Made by a program: the position numbers and the translations under genes. A stretch of DNA of 64,000 bases from Desulfopila sp. IMCC35008 (GTDB taxonomy: Bacteria; Desulfobacterota; Desulfobulbia; Desulfobulbales; Desulfocapsaceae). The notes under the pieces were generated by a model, which made no database searches, was not told the DNA's origin, and saw only the letters and a list, made by a program, of their open reading frames with translations. Location of the stretch: contig NZ_CP050700.1 of the NCBI RefSeq assembly GCF_010646885.2, forward strand, positions 310,001-374,000, in the 5' to 3' direction. Numbering within the stretch: position 1 is the first letter of the stretch; the number at the start of each line of letters is the position of its first letter. This document shows positions 8,726-15,642 of the stretch, one piece after another.

Positions 8726-10144
8726 GTGAAGAAAAAAAGTTCGGGAAAAGATAACGCAGCCGGTGGCACTATTGCCGATTTTGCCCAGGAAATAATCCTG
8801 GACAGTATCTCGGATGGTGTTTTCACCGTCGATCATAACTGGCGTATCATGTCATTTAACCGGGCAGCGGAAGAGATAACCGGAATAGGCAGGGATGAGG
8901 CCGTAGGCCGCTACTGTTGGGAGGTCTTTCGCTCCAACATGTGTGAGGCGAGCTGTGCCCTGAAAAAAACGATGCAGGAAGGACGGTCGCTTATCTCATC
9001 GTCCACCTATATAATTACCGGCAGCCAGGAGCGCGTGCCGATATCGGTTTCAACAGCATTGCTCAAAGATGAGCATGGAGAGGTGCTCGGTGGGGTTGAG
9101 ACATTTCGCGATCAGCGTCTTGTAGAGGAGTTGCGGAGGGAACTGGCCGGTCAGTACCAGGTACGTGATATTGTGAGTCGCAGTAAGGTGATGAACAATA
9201 TGCTCAAAATCCTGCCCCAGGTGGCGGAGAGTGACAGCACGGTGCTCCTTGATGGTGAAACCGGCACCGGCAAGGAGTTGTTCGCTCGAACCATACACTC
9301 TCTTTCAAACAGGGCTGACAAGAGTTTTACCGGTATTAACTGTGGAGCGTTGCCGGACAATCTGCTTGAGTCGGAGCTGTTCGGCTATGTGGCCGGTGCC
9401 TTCACCGGTGCGGATAAGGACAAGCCAGGTCTGTTTGAGGCTGCCGCCGGTGGGACGATTTTGCTCGATGAGATAGGGGATACAAGCCCAGCCTTCCAGG
9501 TGCGGTTGCTCCGCGTCCTGGAGGAATGTGAGTTTCAACCCCTTGGCTCGGTAGAGAAAAGAATGACTGATGTTCGCATTATCGCTGCAACCCACAGGAA
9601 CCTTGAAGAGATGGTGGAGTCGGGCCAGTTTCGCCGGGATCTCTTTTACCGGATCAATATCGTCCGGTTAGTTTTGCCTCCCCTGCGCGAACGGATGGAA
9701 GATATTGTGCTGCTCACCAACCGTTTTGTGGAGAAGATGAATATTAAGTCCGGCAAGAATATTGAGGGTGTGGTACCGGAGGCGATGGCGTTGTTACTCT
9801 CCCATGATTATCCGGGGAACATCAGGGAGCTGGAGAATATTATCGAGCATGCTTTTGTCTTATGCGGGGAATCCAGTATCAGGCCAGAGCACCTGCCACC
9901 TTCACTTTTGAAAGGTCCGCAAAATGCCAGCTCATTGAACTCCATCTCGGCTGCAGGAGGCGAGACACTTGGCGGGGTTGTTCGTTCCATAGAGGAAACG
10001 GCAATCCTGGAGGCCTTGATGCGAAACAGAAACAACCGACAGGCTGCAGCTGTCGATCTTGGCATGCATAAATCAACTCTTTATAGAAAGCTGAAAAAAC
10101 TTGGCATTATCCTGCCGGAACAGGACGGCAGGTCAGTTCGCTGA
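8726..10144 (+). CDS. Sigma-54-dependent activator with PAS sensor (regulator of the ORP-type locus)
   Basis: A 472-residue enhancer-binding protein. A PAS domain spans about 20-135 and carries the cysteine cluster NMCEASCAL, often seen in anaerobe regulators and possibly redox- or metal-responsive. The AAA+ domain (about 150-390) has Walker A GETGTGKE, the sigma-54 contact loop GAFTGA, and Walker B GTILLDEIGD. A Fis-type helix-turn-helix closes the protein (NRQAAAVDLGMHKSTLYRKL). The start is GTG at 8726. The DvH ORP genes are known to be controlled by sigma-54 and a linked activator (DVU2106); this gene sits in the same place, and sites that fit it lie immediately downstream. Confidence 0.9.
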   Translation: MKKKSSGKDNAAGGTIADFAQEIILDSISDGVFTVDHNWRIMSFNRAAEEITGIGRDEAVGRYCWEVFRSNMCEASCALKKTMQEGRSLISSSTYIITGSQERVPISVSTALLKDEHGEVLGGVETFRDQRLVEELRRELAGQYQVRDIVSRSKVMNNMLKILPQVAESDSTVLLDGETGTGKELFARTIHSLSNRADKSFTGINCGALPDNLLESELFGYVAGAFTGADKDKPGLFEAAAGGTILLDEIGDTSPAFQVRLLRVLEECEFQPLGSVEKRMTDVRIIAATHRNLEEMVESGQFRRDLFYRINIVRLVLPPLRERMEDIVLLTNRFVEKMNIKSGKNIEGVVPEAMALLLSHDYPGNIRELENIIEHAFVLCGESSIRPEHLPPSLLKGPQNASSLNSISAAGGETLGGVVRSIEETAILEALMRNRNNRQAAAVDLGMHKSTLYRKLKKLGIILPEQDGRSVR

Positions 10145-10178
10145 TCAATTGTTCCTGGTTCATTAAATCAATCGCAGT

Positions 10179-10236
10179 GTCGCAAGAATGCGACTGTGTG
10201 CGACTGTTGTTTCTCATTTGGTCGCGATATCGCGAC
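10179..10236. promoter_or_regulatory. Two palindromic activator sites (upstream activating sequences)
   Basis: Two 16-bp inverted repeats share the pattern GTCGC-N6-GCGAC: GTCGCAAGAATGCGAC at 10179-10194 and GTCGCGATATCGCGAC at 10221-10236. Their centres are 42 bp apart, four helical turns, so a bound activator would sit on the same DNA face. A further half site TGCGAC lies at 10199-10204. They lie 100-157 bp upstream of the sigma-54 promoter, the normal distance for enhancer-binding proteins. That the adjacent activator binds them is inference from position and symmetry. Confidence 0.75.
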
Positions 10237-10335
10237 ACTGTCTTCCAGTCTACATTTCTCTGTTTTTGGGTCATTGATCTCGTAATCTTCTGATATTTCA
10301 AGTGTAAATCTGCCAGTCCTTTCCTGCTCACTTAG

Positions 10336-10351
10336 TGGCACAACAATTGCT
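10336..10351 (+). promoter_or_regulatory. Sigma-54 (-24/-12) promoter
   Basis: The sequence TGGCACAACAATTGCT matches the sigma-54 consensus TGGCAC-N5-TTGCW exactly, with the GG and GC elements at the correct spacing. The predicted transcription start is near 10361, about 23 bases before the NifX-family gene whose ribosome site is GGAGG near 10372. It should drive the genes from 10384 onward, activated from the palindromes at 10179-10236. Confidence 0.88.
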
Positions 10352-10383
10352 TTTCCTCTTCTGGTAAACGTGGAGGAAAAGTG

Positions 10384-10800
10384 ATGAAAGTTGGAGTAAC
10401 TGTCTGGGGCGATCGCATATCACCTGTTTTTGATGCGGCAAGGATGCTTCTTGTTGTTGAAATTAGAGGGTGCGAATCCGTATCACGCGAATTATTGCCC
10501 TGTTCACCCACGAGAATCCGCGATTTTGTTAACCTGTTGCAGGAAAAGGGTATTGGTGAACTTATTTGTGGTGCCATTTCCAAAGGACCCGCCAGTGTAG
10601 TGGAAGACAGTGGTATCCGCCTGATTCCATTTATTGCGGGAATGGTGGATCCGGTCCTGCAAGTGTATGCACAGGGATACACCATAGAATCCTATCGGAT
10701 GCCTGGTTGCTGCGGTAATAATCGTTGTGGCCGGATCGATTGGTATAGAGGCGGCAGGGGACTTGTTGACCTGCGAGAGGGAAAACGGGCTGAAGAATAG
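10384..10800 (+). CDS. NifX/dinitrogenase iron-molybdenum cofactor family protein (ORP-type)
   Basis: A 138-residue protein of the dinitrogenase Fe-Mo cofactor-binding family. It begins with the family signature MKVGVTVWGDRISPVFDAA and has a Rossmann-like alternation of strands and helices to about residue 100. The tail carries a cysteine cluster (MPGCCGNNRCGR) that could bind metal. Relatives include NifX, NafY and the Desulfovibrio orange protein, which carries a Mo-Cu-S cluster. It is the first gene after the sigma-54 promoter. The ATG at 10384 is preferred over GTG at 10381 because of the GGAGG spacing. Confidence 0.82.
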   Translation: MKVGVTVWGDRISPVFDAARMLLVVEIRGCESVSRELLPCSPTRIRDFVNLLQEKGIGELICGAISKGPASVVEDSGIRLIPFIAGMVDPVLQVYAQGYTIESYRMPGCCGNNRCGRIDWYRGGRGLVDLREGKRAEE

Positions 10801-10822
10801 AGGTCGTTTTAGGATGAGAACT

Positions 10823-10967
10823 GATAGCCCGTCGGAGAAAACCCTTTAGCCCCAACTCGGCGTTATTATCAGGAAATTGAGGCTCGCAATTTCAGTTCTA
10901 TGGTTCCGTTCAATTTCCTGGCAATGCCTTGGTGTGAGTGAAAATGGTAATTTTACGACACACTCCT
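10823..10967. repeat. Dispersed repeat, copy A (about 145 bp, MITE-like)
   Basis: The non-coding gap between two ORP-locus genes is almost filled by a sequence that aligns along its length with 13150-13294 and, more distantly, with 42669-42811. Shared landmarks are GTCGGAGAAA near the left end, GCTCGCAAT in the middle and CACTCCT/CGCTCCT at the right end. This copy contains a perfect internal inverted repeat, CAGGAAATTGA (10870-10880) with TCAATTTCCTG (10910-10920), so its RNA would fold into a hairpin. Confidence 0.7.
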
Positions 10968-10992
10968 GGATAAATAAAAAGATGGAGTTCTA

Positions 10993-11370
10993 ATGAGTGA
11001 CAGACAGGATTTGCAGATTGTACTGGCAGGTGGAGGCGCGAGGTTCCAGGAGTTTGAAGCGGCCTTGAAGAAAAAAAATGCCGTCCTGCATCGGGATGAA
11101 TCCGGTGAGGCGGTTTTACAACGTGTATCCACAGATTCGATCCAGATTGTGGCTGTTGACCAACAACTGGCTGATATGGGCGGACTGGATCTGGTGGTTC
11201 GTATTGCGCAACAATACCCTTTTGTTAATACGGCCCTCGTAAGTACTTCATCCGAAAATGATTTTCACGAAAAGACAGAGGGTCTTGGGGTACTTATGCA
11301 GTTACCCAGTCCGCCGGATGGAGAGTCGGCGGAAAAGCTTATTGCCCATTATCATGTAATCTGGGGTTGA
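10993..11370 (+). CDS. Receiver-like small protein of the ORP-type locus
   Basis: A 125-residue protein that resembles a truncated response-regulator receiver fold: strand LQIVLAGGG, an Asp-containing loop VAVDQQLADMGGLDLV in the position of the phosphoacceptor strand, and the TALVST strand. It lacks an output domain. The ATG follows a GGAG ribosome site. It sits between the NifX-family gene and the two MinD-like ATPases and probably belongs to the same transcript. A small protein in this position is also found in ORP operons; its role there is unknown, and the receiver resemblance is only moderate. Confidence 0.65.
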   Translation: MSDRQDLQIVLAGGGARFQEFEAALKKKNAVLHRDESGEAVLQRVSTDSIQIVAVDQQLADMGGLDLVVRIAQQYPFVNTALVSTSSENDFHEKTEGLGVLMQLPSPPDGESAEKLIAHYHVIWG

Positions 11371-11396
11371 TTTGTTCCCGGTTTAAGGAGAAGAAA

Positions 11397-12236
11397 ATGA
11401 TAGTCAGTGTTGCCAGCGGTAAGGGAGGCACCGGTAAAACCACGGTGGCCACCAATATGGCATACAGTCTTGATGAGAAAGTCCAGCTGCTCGACTGTGA
11501 TGTGGAAGAACCGAATGCACATTTATTCCTGAATCCGGAAATTGAGTTCACTGAACCGGCCTATGCAATGGTGCCCGAGGTGGATAGTGAAAAGTGTTCA
11601 TACTGCAACAAATGCGCAGAGATCTGCCGATACAGTGCGATTACATTGGTGGGTGAAACCGTACTTACCTTTCCGGAATTGTGTCATGGGTGTGGTGGTT
11701 GTGTTGAGGTTTGTCCCGAACAGGCCATTGCTGAAGGTCGACGTGAACTTGGCCAGGTGGAACTTGGCAAGTGTGGAACGGTGGATTTCGGACACGGCCG
11801 GTTACGTGTTGGTGAGGCGATGTCCCCGCCTTTGATAAAAGCGGTACGAAACCATGCGCATGAACAAGGAGCTGTCATTATCGATGCTCCACCGGGGACG
11901 TCGTGTCCGGTTATTGCGGCCATGAACAACGCCGACTTTGTACTTCTTGTCACCGAGCCGACACCTTTTGGCCTGCATGATCTGCAACTTGCTGTTGAGG
12001 CGGTCAAGTTGCTGAAAATTCCTTGCGGGCTGGTAATTAATCGGTCCGATCTTGGCACGGATAAAGTGCATAAGTATGCACAGAAAGAGGGCATACCGAT
12101 TCTGCTTGAGATCCAGTTTGACAGGAAAATCGCAGAAGCCTACTCCAGGGGAAATATGTTGGCTGATATCAACCCTGACTGGCGTAAGAGTTTTGCAGGG
12201 TTGTACCGAAAAATTGAAATGCTGGCCGAGTGCTGA
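11397..12236 (+). CDS. MinD/Mrp-like P-loop ATPase with two [4Fe-4S] ferredoxin-type clusters (first paralogue)
   Basis: A 279-residue protein. The deviant Walker A is SGKGGTGKTT near residues 7-16. A ferredoxin insert at about 60-105 carries two cysteine sets, CSYCNKCAEIC and CHGCGGCVEVC, each followed by the usual Pro or Arg/Ser-containing turn, so two [4Fe-4S] clusters are expected. The switch motif IIDAPPGTSCPV follows. This architecture matches the paired MinD ATPases of the Desulfovibrio ORP complex and is thought to assemble or deliver a metal cluster. The ATG at 11397 has an AAGGAG site; an upstream in-frame start at 11367 does not. The next gene begins 10 bases later. Confidence 0.88.
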   Translation: MIVSVASGKGGTGKTTVATNMAYSLDEKVQLLDCDVEEPNAHLFLNPEIEFTEPAYAMVPEVDSEKCSYCNKCAEICRYSAITLVGETVLTFPELCHGCGGCVEVCPEQAIAEGRRELGQVELGKCGTVDFGHGRLRVGEAMSPPLIKAVRNHAHEQGAVIIDAPPGTSCPVIAAMNNADFVLLVTEPTPFGLHDLQLAVEAVKLLKIPCGLVINRSDLGTDKVHKYAQKEGIPILLEIQFDRKIAEAYSRGNMLADINPDWRKSFAGLYRKIEMLAEC

Positions 12237-12245
12237 GGAGAAACC

Positions 12246-13151
12246 ATGAGAGAAATTGTTGTAGTCAGTGGTAAGGGTGGCACCGGGAAAACCAGTATTA
12301 CTGCAGCTTTTACCAAGCTTTCGAAAAAAAGTGTGATCTGTGATGCGGATGTTGATGCCGCAGATTTGCATTTGCTTTTACAACCGCAGGTTCAGCAGAC
12401 CACTGAATTTATGGGGGGAGGCATTGCCGTTATCAATACGGATCGTTGTGTTGAATGTGGCAGGTGTCGTGAATTATGCAGATTTGGGGCAATATCAGAA
12501 GACTATGTGGTGGATGATATCAGCTGCGAAGGGTGTGGGGTCTGTGTCGATCTTTGTCCTGAACAGGCAATAGATTTTCCAACAAAAAAATGCGGGGAAT
12601 GGTTTCGCTCCACAACAAAAAACGGGCCAATGGTTCATGCCCGGTTGGGTATAGCCGAGGAAAACTCTGGAAAACTGGTCAGTCTGGTTCGGAAGCAGGC
12701 CAAAGACCTGGCAGAAGATGAGGGGCTTAACCTGATCCTGACCGATGGGCCTCCAGGTATTGGCTGTCCGGTGATTGCGGCAATTGGTGGTGCAACTGTG
12801 CTGGTTATGGTGGTTGAACCGACACTCTCCGGAATCCATGATATGGAACGACTGGTTGAGTTGGCAGTTCATTTCCGGGTGCCGGGGATGGTGCTGGTAA
12901 ATAAATTTGACCTCAACCTGGAGATGACTGCGCAGATTGAACGAAATGCCAAAGAGCGAAATCTTCAGTTATTGGGACGTATTTCCTTTGATCCGGTCTT
13001 TGTTCAGGCGATGGTTGAGGGCAAAAGCGTTATTGAATATGACTCCGGGGCAGACGTCTCGAGGCAGATTGCTACGGTGTGGCAGAAGATAGTGGAGAGC
13101 AGTTTTCTCAATCCCCTGGGGATCAAAGACTTTTCAAAAGTGATCATCTAG
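12246..13151 (+). CDS. MinD/Mrp-like P-loop ATPase with two [4Fe-4S] ferredoxin-type clusters (second paralogue)
   Basis: A 301-residue paralogue of the preceding gene with the same order of parts: Walker A SGKGGTGKTS, ferredoxin motifs CVECGRCRELC and CEGCGVCVDLC, and the switch region LTDGPPGIGCPV. The two ATPases probably work as a heterodimer, as proposed for the ORP complex. Differences are concentrated in the C-terminal third, which is longer here. The ATG has a GAGGAG ribosome site overlapping the upstream stop. Its own stop codon lies inside the left end of repeat copy B, so the repeat inserted at, or now supplies, the end of the gene. Confidence 0.88.
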   Translation: MREIVVVSGKGGTGKTSITAAFTKLSKKSVICDADVDAADLHLLLQPQVQQTTEFMGGGIAVINTDRCVECGRCRELCRFGAISEDYVVDDISCEGCGVCVDLCPEQAIDFPTKKCGEWFRSTTKNGPMVHARLGIAEENSGKLVSLVRKQAKDLAEDEGLNLILTDGPPGIGCPVIAAIGGATVLVMVVEPTLSGIHDMERLVELAVHFRVPGMVLVNKFDLNLEMTAQIERNAKERNLQLLGRISFDPVFVQAMVEGKSVIEYDSGADVSRQIATVWQKIVESSFLNPLGIKDFSKVII

Positions 13152-13294
13152 GAGCGAGTCGGAGAAAGCCCTTTTGACCCATCTCTTCGTTATTTGCCGA
13201 AAATTTGTGCTCGCAATATCAATTGTATGGCTGTGCTAAATTTTCTGCAATTGCCTCGATCAGAGTCAAAATGGCAATTCCCCGATACGCTCCT
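13150..13294. repeat. Dispersed repeat, copy B (145 bp, with terminal inverted repeats)
   Basis: Best-bounded copy of the three-copy repeat. It begins AGGAGCGAGTCGG and ends CCGATACGCTCCT, which form imperfect terminal inverted repeats (AGGAGCG matches CGCTCCT exactly). An imperfect internal inverted repeat surrounds AAAATTT/AAATTTT. It carries no open frame. The small size, terminal repeats and multicopy nature fit a MITE or a large REP-like element. Confidence 0.75.
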
Positions 13295-13341
13295 AACCGG
13301 GCTTGTTACGCTCATATAATAAAATCAAAAGAGGTTTAGAA

Positions 13342-13722
13342 ATGACAACTGAACGAATTGCAATTCCATCTGAAGGTGAAGGTGGACTCGAAGGAAAGCG
13401 TGCAGGACACTTTGGTCACTGTGATGTGTTTACGTTGGTTGACGTTGAAAACGGTCAGATATTAGAAGTGTCCACTATTGTAAATGCTCCCCACGCACAG
13501 GGTGGCTGTATGGTGCCGGTGCAACTGCTGGCCAGCCATAATGTCAACAAGCTCGTTGTCGGTGGTATCGGTATGCGTCCGCTCATGGGCTTTAAACAGG
13601 TTGGTATCGATGTGTATCACGATGCGGTACAGCCTGAGATCGGTCCGGTGGTTGAAGATATGCTCGCTGGCAAAACGCCGATGATTTCAGATGATCAGGT
13701 TTGCGGTGGTGGCGGGAATTAA
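13342..13722 (+). CDS. NifX/dinitrogenase iron-molybdenum cofactor family protein, second in locus
   Basis: A 126-residue family member: RIAIPSEGEGGLEGKRAGHFGHCDVFTLV is the usual opening, with the conserved HFG-H element before a strand. The GGCMVPVQLL and VVGGIGMRP stretches match the cofactor-binding fold. It ends in a Cys-Gly-rich tail (VCGGGGN). The ATG at 13342 follows AGAGGT; the longer frame from 13303 begins inside sequence with no ribosome site. This is the best candidate for the orange protein itself, since the HFGHC arrangement and Gly-rich end are common in ORP-type proteins, but that is not certain. Confidence 0.82.
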   Translation: MTTERIAIPSEGEGGLEGKRAGHFGHCDVFTLVDVENGQILEVSTIVNAPHAQGGCMVPVQLLASHNVNKLVVGGIGMRPLMGFKQVGIDVYHDAVQPEIGPVVEDMLAGKTPMISDDQVCGGGGN

Positions 13723-13913
13723 CCCGAAATTCTCATTATATCAAAGGCCTGCTCAGCCAGTGCCGCTTTCGGCAGTGTTTGGCCGTAGATACAATATGCT
13801 TCTGATGTGCCTTCAGAATATCGAATACGGCACTGTCTGAGTTGATGGAATAATCATGGAATATAGAACGCTCCGGCTCTGAATTTTCTAGTCGGGACGC
13901 TGGGAGAATAGAT

Positions 13914-14273
13914 ATGAAGGTTGCAGTAACTGCCTCAGGGCAGGACATCAACGGTCCGGTTGATCCACGTTTTGGCAGGGCGCCGTACATTATGATCGTT
14001 GATACCGAAACAATGAAGTATGAGGCGTTGGATAACCAGAAAAATATCCAGGCATTCAAAGGTGCCGGAATCCAGGCGGCAACAGCCGTCAGCAGGAAAG
14101 GAGCGGAAGTCCTGATGACGGGTTATTGCGGACCTAATGCTTTCAAAACTTTGGAGGCGGGAGGCGTCAAGGTGGTTCAGGATGTAACCGGGACCGTCAG
14201 AGAGGCGGTCGAGTCACTGATGGCAGGGGATCTGGCCTATAGTGAAGCACCAAATAAGGACGGTCACTGGTAA
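13914..14273 (+). CDS. NifX/dinitrogenase iron-molybdenum cofactor family protein, third in locus
   Basis: A 119-residue protein with the canonical family opening MKVAVTASGQDINGPVDPRFGRAPYI, a DPRFGRA element, and TGYCGPNAFKTLEAGGVKV, which is strongly conserved in the NifX/NifB C-terminal group. This version is closest to the generic family of archaea and anaerobes that bind or carry iron-sulfur or molybdenum clusters. It has a GGGAGA ribosome site. A 190-bp gap separates it from the previous gene. It is followed closely by the NifU-like gene, which would make a carrier-plus-scaffold pair. Confidence 0.85.
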   Translation: MKVAVTASGQDINGPVDPRFGRAPYIMIVDTETMKYEALDNQKNIQAFKGAGIQAATAVSRKGAEVLMTGYCGPNAFKTLEAGGVKVVQDVTGTVREAVESLMAGDLAYSEAPNKDGHW

Positions 14274-14316
14274 TCACACCGCAGCGGAAAATTGATAAGA
14301 ATGGAGTGAGAGTACA

Positions 14317-14766
14317 ATGGCAATGTCGGAAAAGGAATTTAACGATTACGTCGACAACCTGCAGGAAAAAATATTTACCGAAGCAAAAAATGCTTATGGC
14401 CCGAAAGGCTTCGATCGCTGGAGAAACCCAAAGTTTCATGGGCGACTTGAAAATCCCGACGGGACTGCGCGAGTGACCGGAGGATGCGGTGACACGATTG
14501 AGATGACACTCAGAATTAAGGATGGGCACATCGTGGACGGTGCTTTCGTCACCACTGGCTGTGCTTCAAGTGGATTATGCGGTTCTTTTGCAGTGGAACT
14601 GGCAATAGGGAAGAAAGTTGAATCGGTATTTGAACTTGAAGGGCAGGATGTGCTTGAGGCCCTTGGCACCTTCCCTGAAGATGATGCCCATTGCGCTTTT
14701 TTGGCAATTGAGACACTTCATGAAGCTGTAAATGAGTACATGGTGCAATCAGTTGCTAAACAATAG
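14317..14766 (+). CDS. NifU/IscU-like iron-sulfur scaffold protein
   Basis: A 149-residue protein of the NifU N-terminal/IscU fold. The three scaffold cysteines are in place: GGCGDTIEM, TTGCASSG and AHCAFLA, corresponding to the IscU Cys37, Cys63 and Cys106 regions. The N-terminal 40 residues differ from standard IscU, and the family is one found in anaerobes beside NifX-type genes. It probably builds an Fe-S cluster for the proteins of this locus. The spacing (43 bases) to the upstream NifX-family gene suggests co-transcription, and a terminator follows at 14809. Confidence 0.82.
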   Translation: MAMSEKEFNDYVDNLQEKIFTEAKNAYGPKGFDRWRNPKFHGRLENPDGTARVTGGCGDTIEMTLRIKDGHIVDGAFVTTGCASSGLCGSFAVELAIGKKVESVFELEGQDVLEALGTFPEDDAHCAFLAIETLHEAVNEYMVQSVAKQ

Positions 14767-14808
14767 GGATCGTAAATACCTGTTATAAGGCAATCTGTTC
14801 GTCAGGGG

Positions 14809-14842
14809 CTGTGGTTTTTTTAAAAAAACACAGTCTTTTTTT
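14809..14842 (+). terminator. Rho-independent terminator
   Basis: CTGTG followed by a run of T, a run of A and CACAG forms an almost uninterrupted hairpin, followed directly by a run of nine T. It lies 43 bases after the NifU-like gene and should end the ORP-type transcript. Confidence 0.85.
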
Positions 14843-14930
14843 TATAATAAATAATATTTATCTTTAACTAAAGATATTTAAGGATGCTCCGGGGGAAGTT
14901 GATTTTTTTTCTGTTTCCCTTGGATTCTGC

Positions 14931-14971
14931 CCTCAAGTTGCGATATAATTTTTTTTACATTTAACTTGAGG
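14931..14971 (+). promoter_or_regulatory. Inverted repeat before the second NifU-like gene
   Basis: CCTCAAGTT (14931-14939) and AACTTGAGG (14963-14971) are perfect inverted copies separated by 23 bases. The right arm merges with the GAGGGGG ribosome site of the gene that starts at 14979, so the hairpin could hide the site in the RNA. It could equally be an operator; the AT-rich loop contains TATAATT, a possible -10. Confidence 0.5.
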
Positions 14972-14978
14972 GGGCTAA

Positions 14979-15491
14979 ATGGATGACATAGGGATTCTGA
15001 TCGACAGGATCAGAAAACAGGTAATTAATGATGCGGACCAGAAGTTCGCCGACGAAGCATTTCAGCATTTACGATGTTCTCAGTATAATGAGAGAATGGT
15101 GGATGCTGATGCCGCGTCATGTATAGCCGATGAGTGTGGTTATGTAATGGAAATATATCTTAAATTCCACCATGGGGTGGTGGAGAGAGCAACCTATATG
15201 ACCGATGGTGAAACTGATGTGCGGTTATGCGGCTCTTGTGTGGCGAACATGGCAATAGGAAAAAGCAGCAGTGAGTTGTTGAAAATAACCGTCTCCGATA
15301 TCATAAACCGTTTAGGCAAAAACGGGCTGGAGGTTGAAAAATGTGCGATTCACGCGTTGGCGGCTCTGCACAAGGCAGCCGCTGTCCATAGTGGTAGTGG
15401 CGATAGAACGATTGTTGCCAGAAAATCAATGAAATCTTCGTTATTTATTTCTGCCGGTGGGCATTCTCCACATCTTCAATACGATAATTAA
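14979..15491 (+). CDS. Divergent NifU-like protein lacking one scaffold cysteine
   Basis: A 170-residue paralogue of the scaffold at 14317. The central part aligns: GYVMEIYLKFHHGVVERATYM here against GDTIEMTLRIKDG there, and MAIGKSSSE against LAIGKKVES. The first cysteine (DECGY) and the third (EKCAIHAL) are kept, but the middle GCASSG is replaced by GETDVR, putting Glu at the cysteine position. Two other cysteines (RLCGSC) sit close by. A poorly conserved tail follows. It is after a strong terminator and therefore has its own promoter. It may bind a different metal or act as a regulator of the scaffold; this is inference. Confidence 0.7.
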   Translation: MDDIGILIDRIRKQVINDADQKFADEAFQHLRCSQYNERMVDADAASCIADECGYVMEIYLKFHHGVVERATYMTDGETDVRLCGSCVANMAIGKSSSELLKITVSDIINRLGKNGLEVEKCAIHALAALHKAAAVHSGSGDRTIVARKSMKSSLFISAGGHSPHLQYDN

Positions 15492-15642
15492 TTCTGTGTT
15501 TCCAGGCCTTGGGGTGATGGTGGGTATTGATCTGGGCCTGAGATATCCTCAGCTATATCCGCGACAAATTTTTCTTGTAAAAAGGGTGAATTCTGCATTA
15601 AGTGTCCTGAAATCAAATTGAATTCACCATTGATGGGGATAT

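Noticed and set aside
11802-12371. Minus-strand frame of 189 residues
   Set aside because: It lies across two MinD-like ATPase genes on the other strand; its sequence is a reverse-strand shadow.
13736-14059. Minus-strand frame of 107 residues
   Set aside because: It overlaps the well-supported NifX-family gene and its upstream region and has no family-like pattern or ribosome site.
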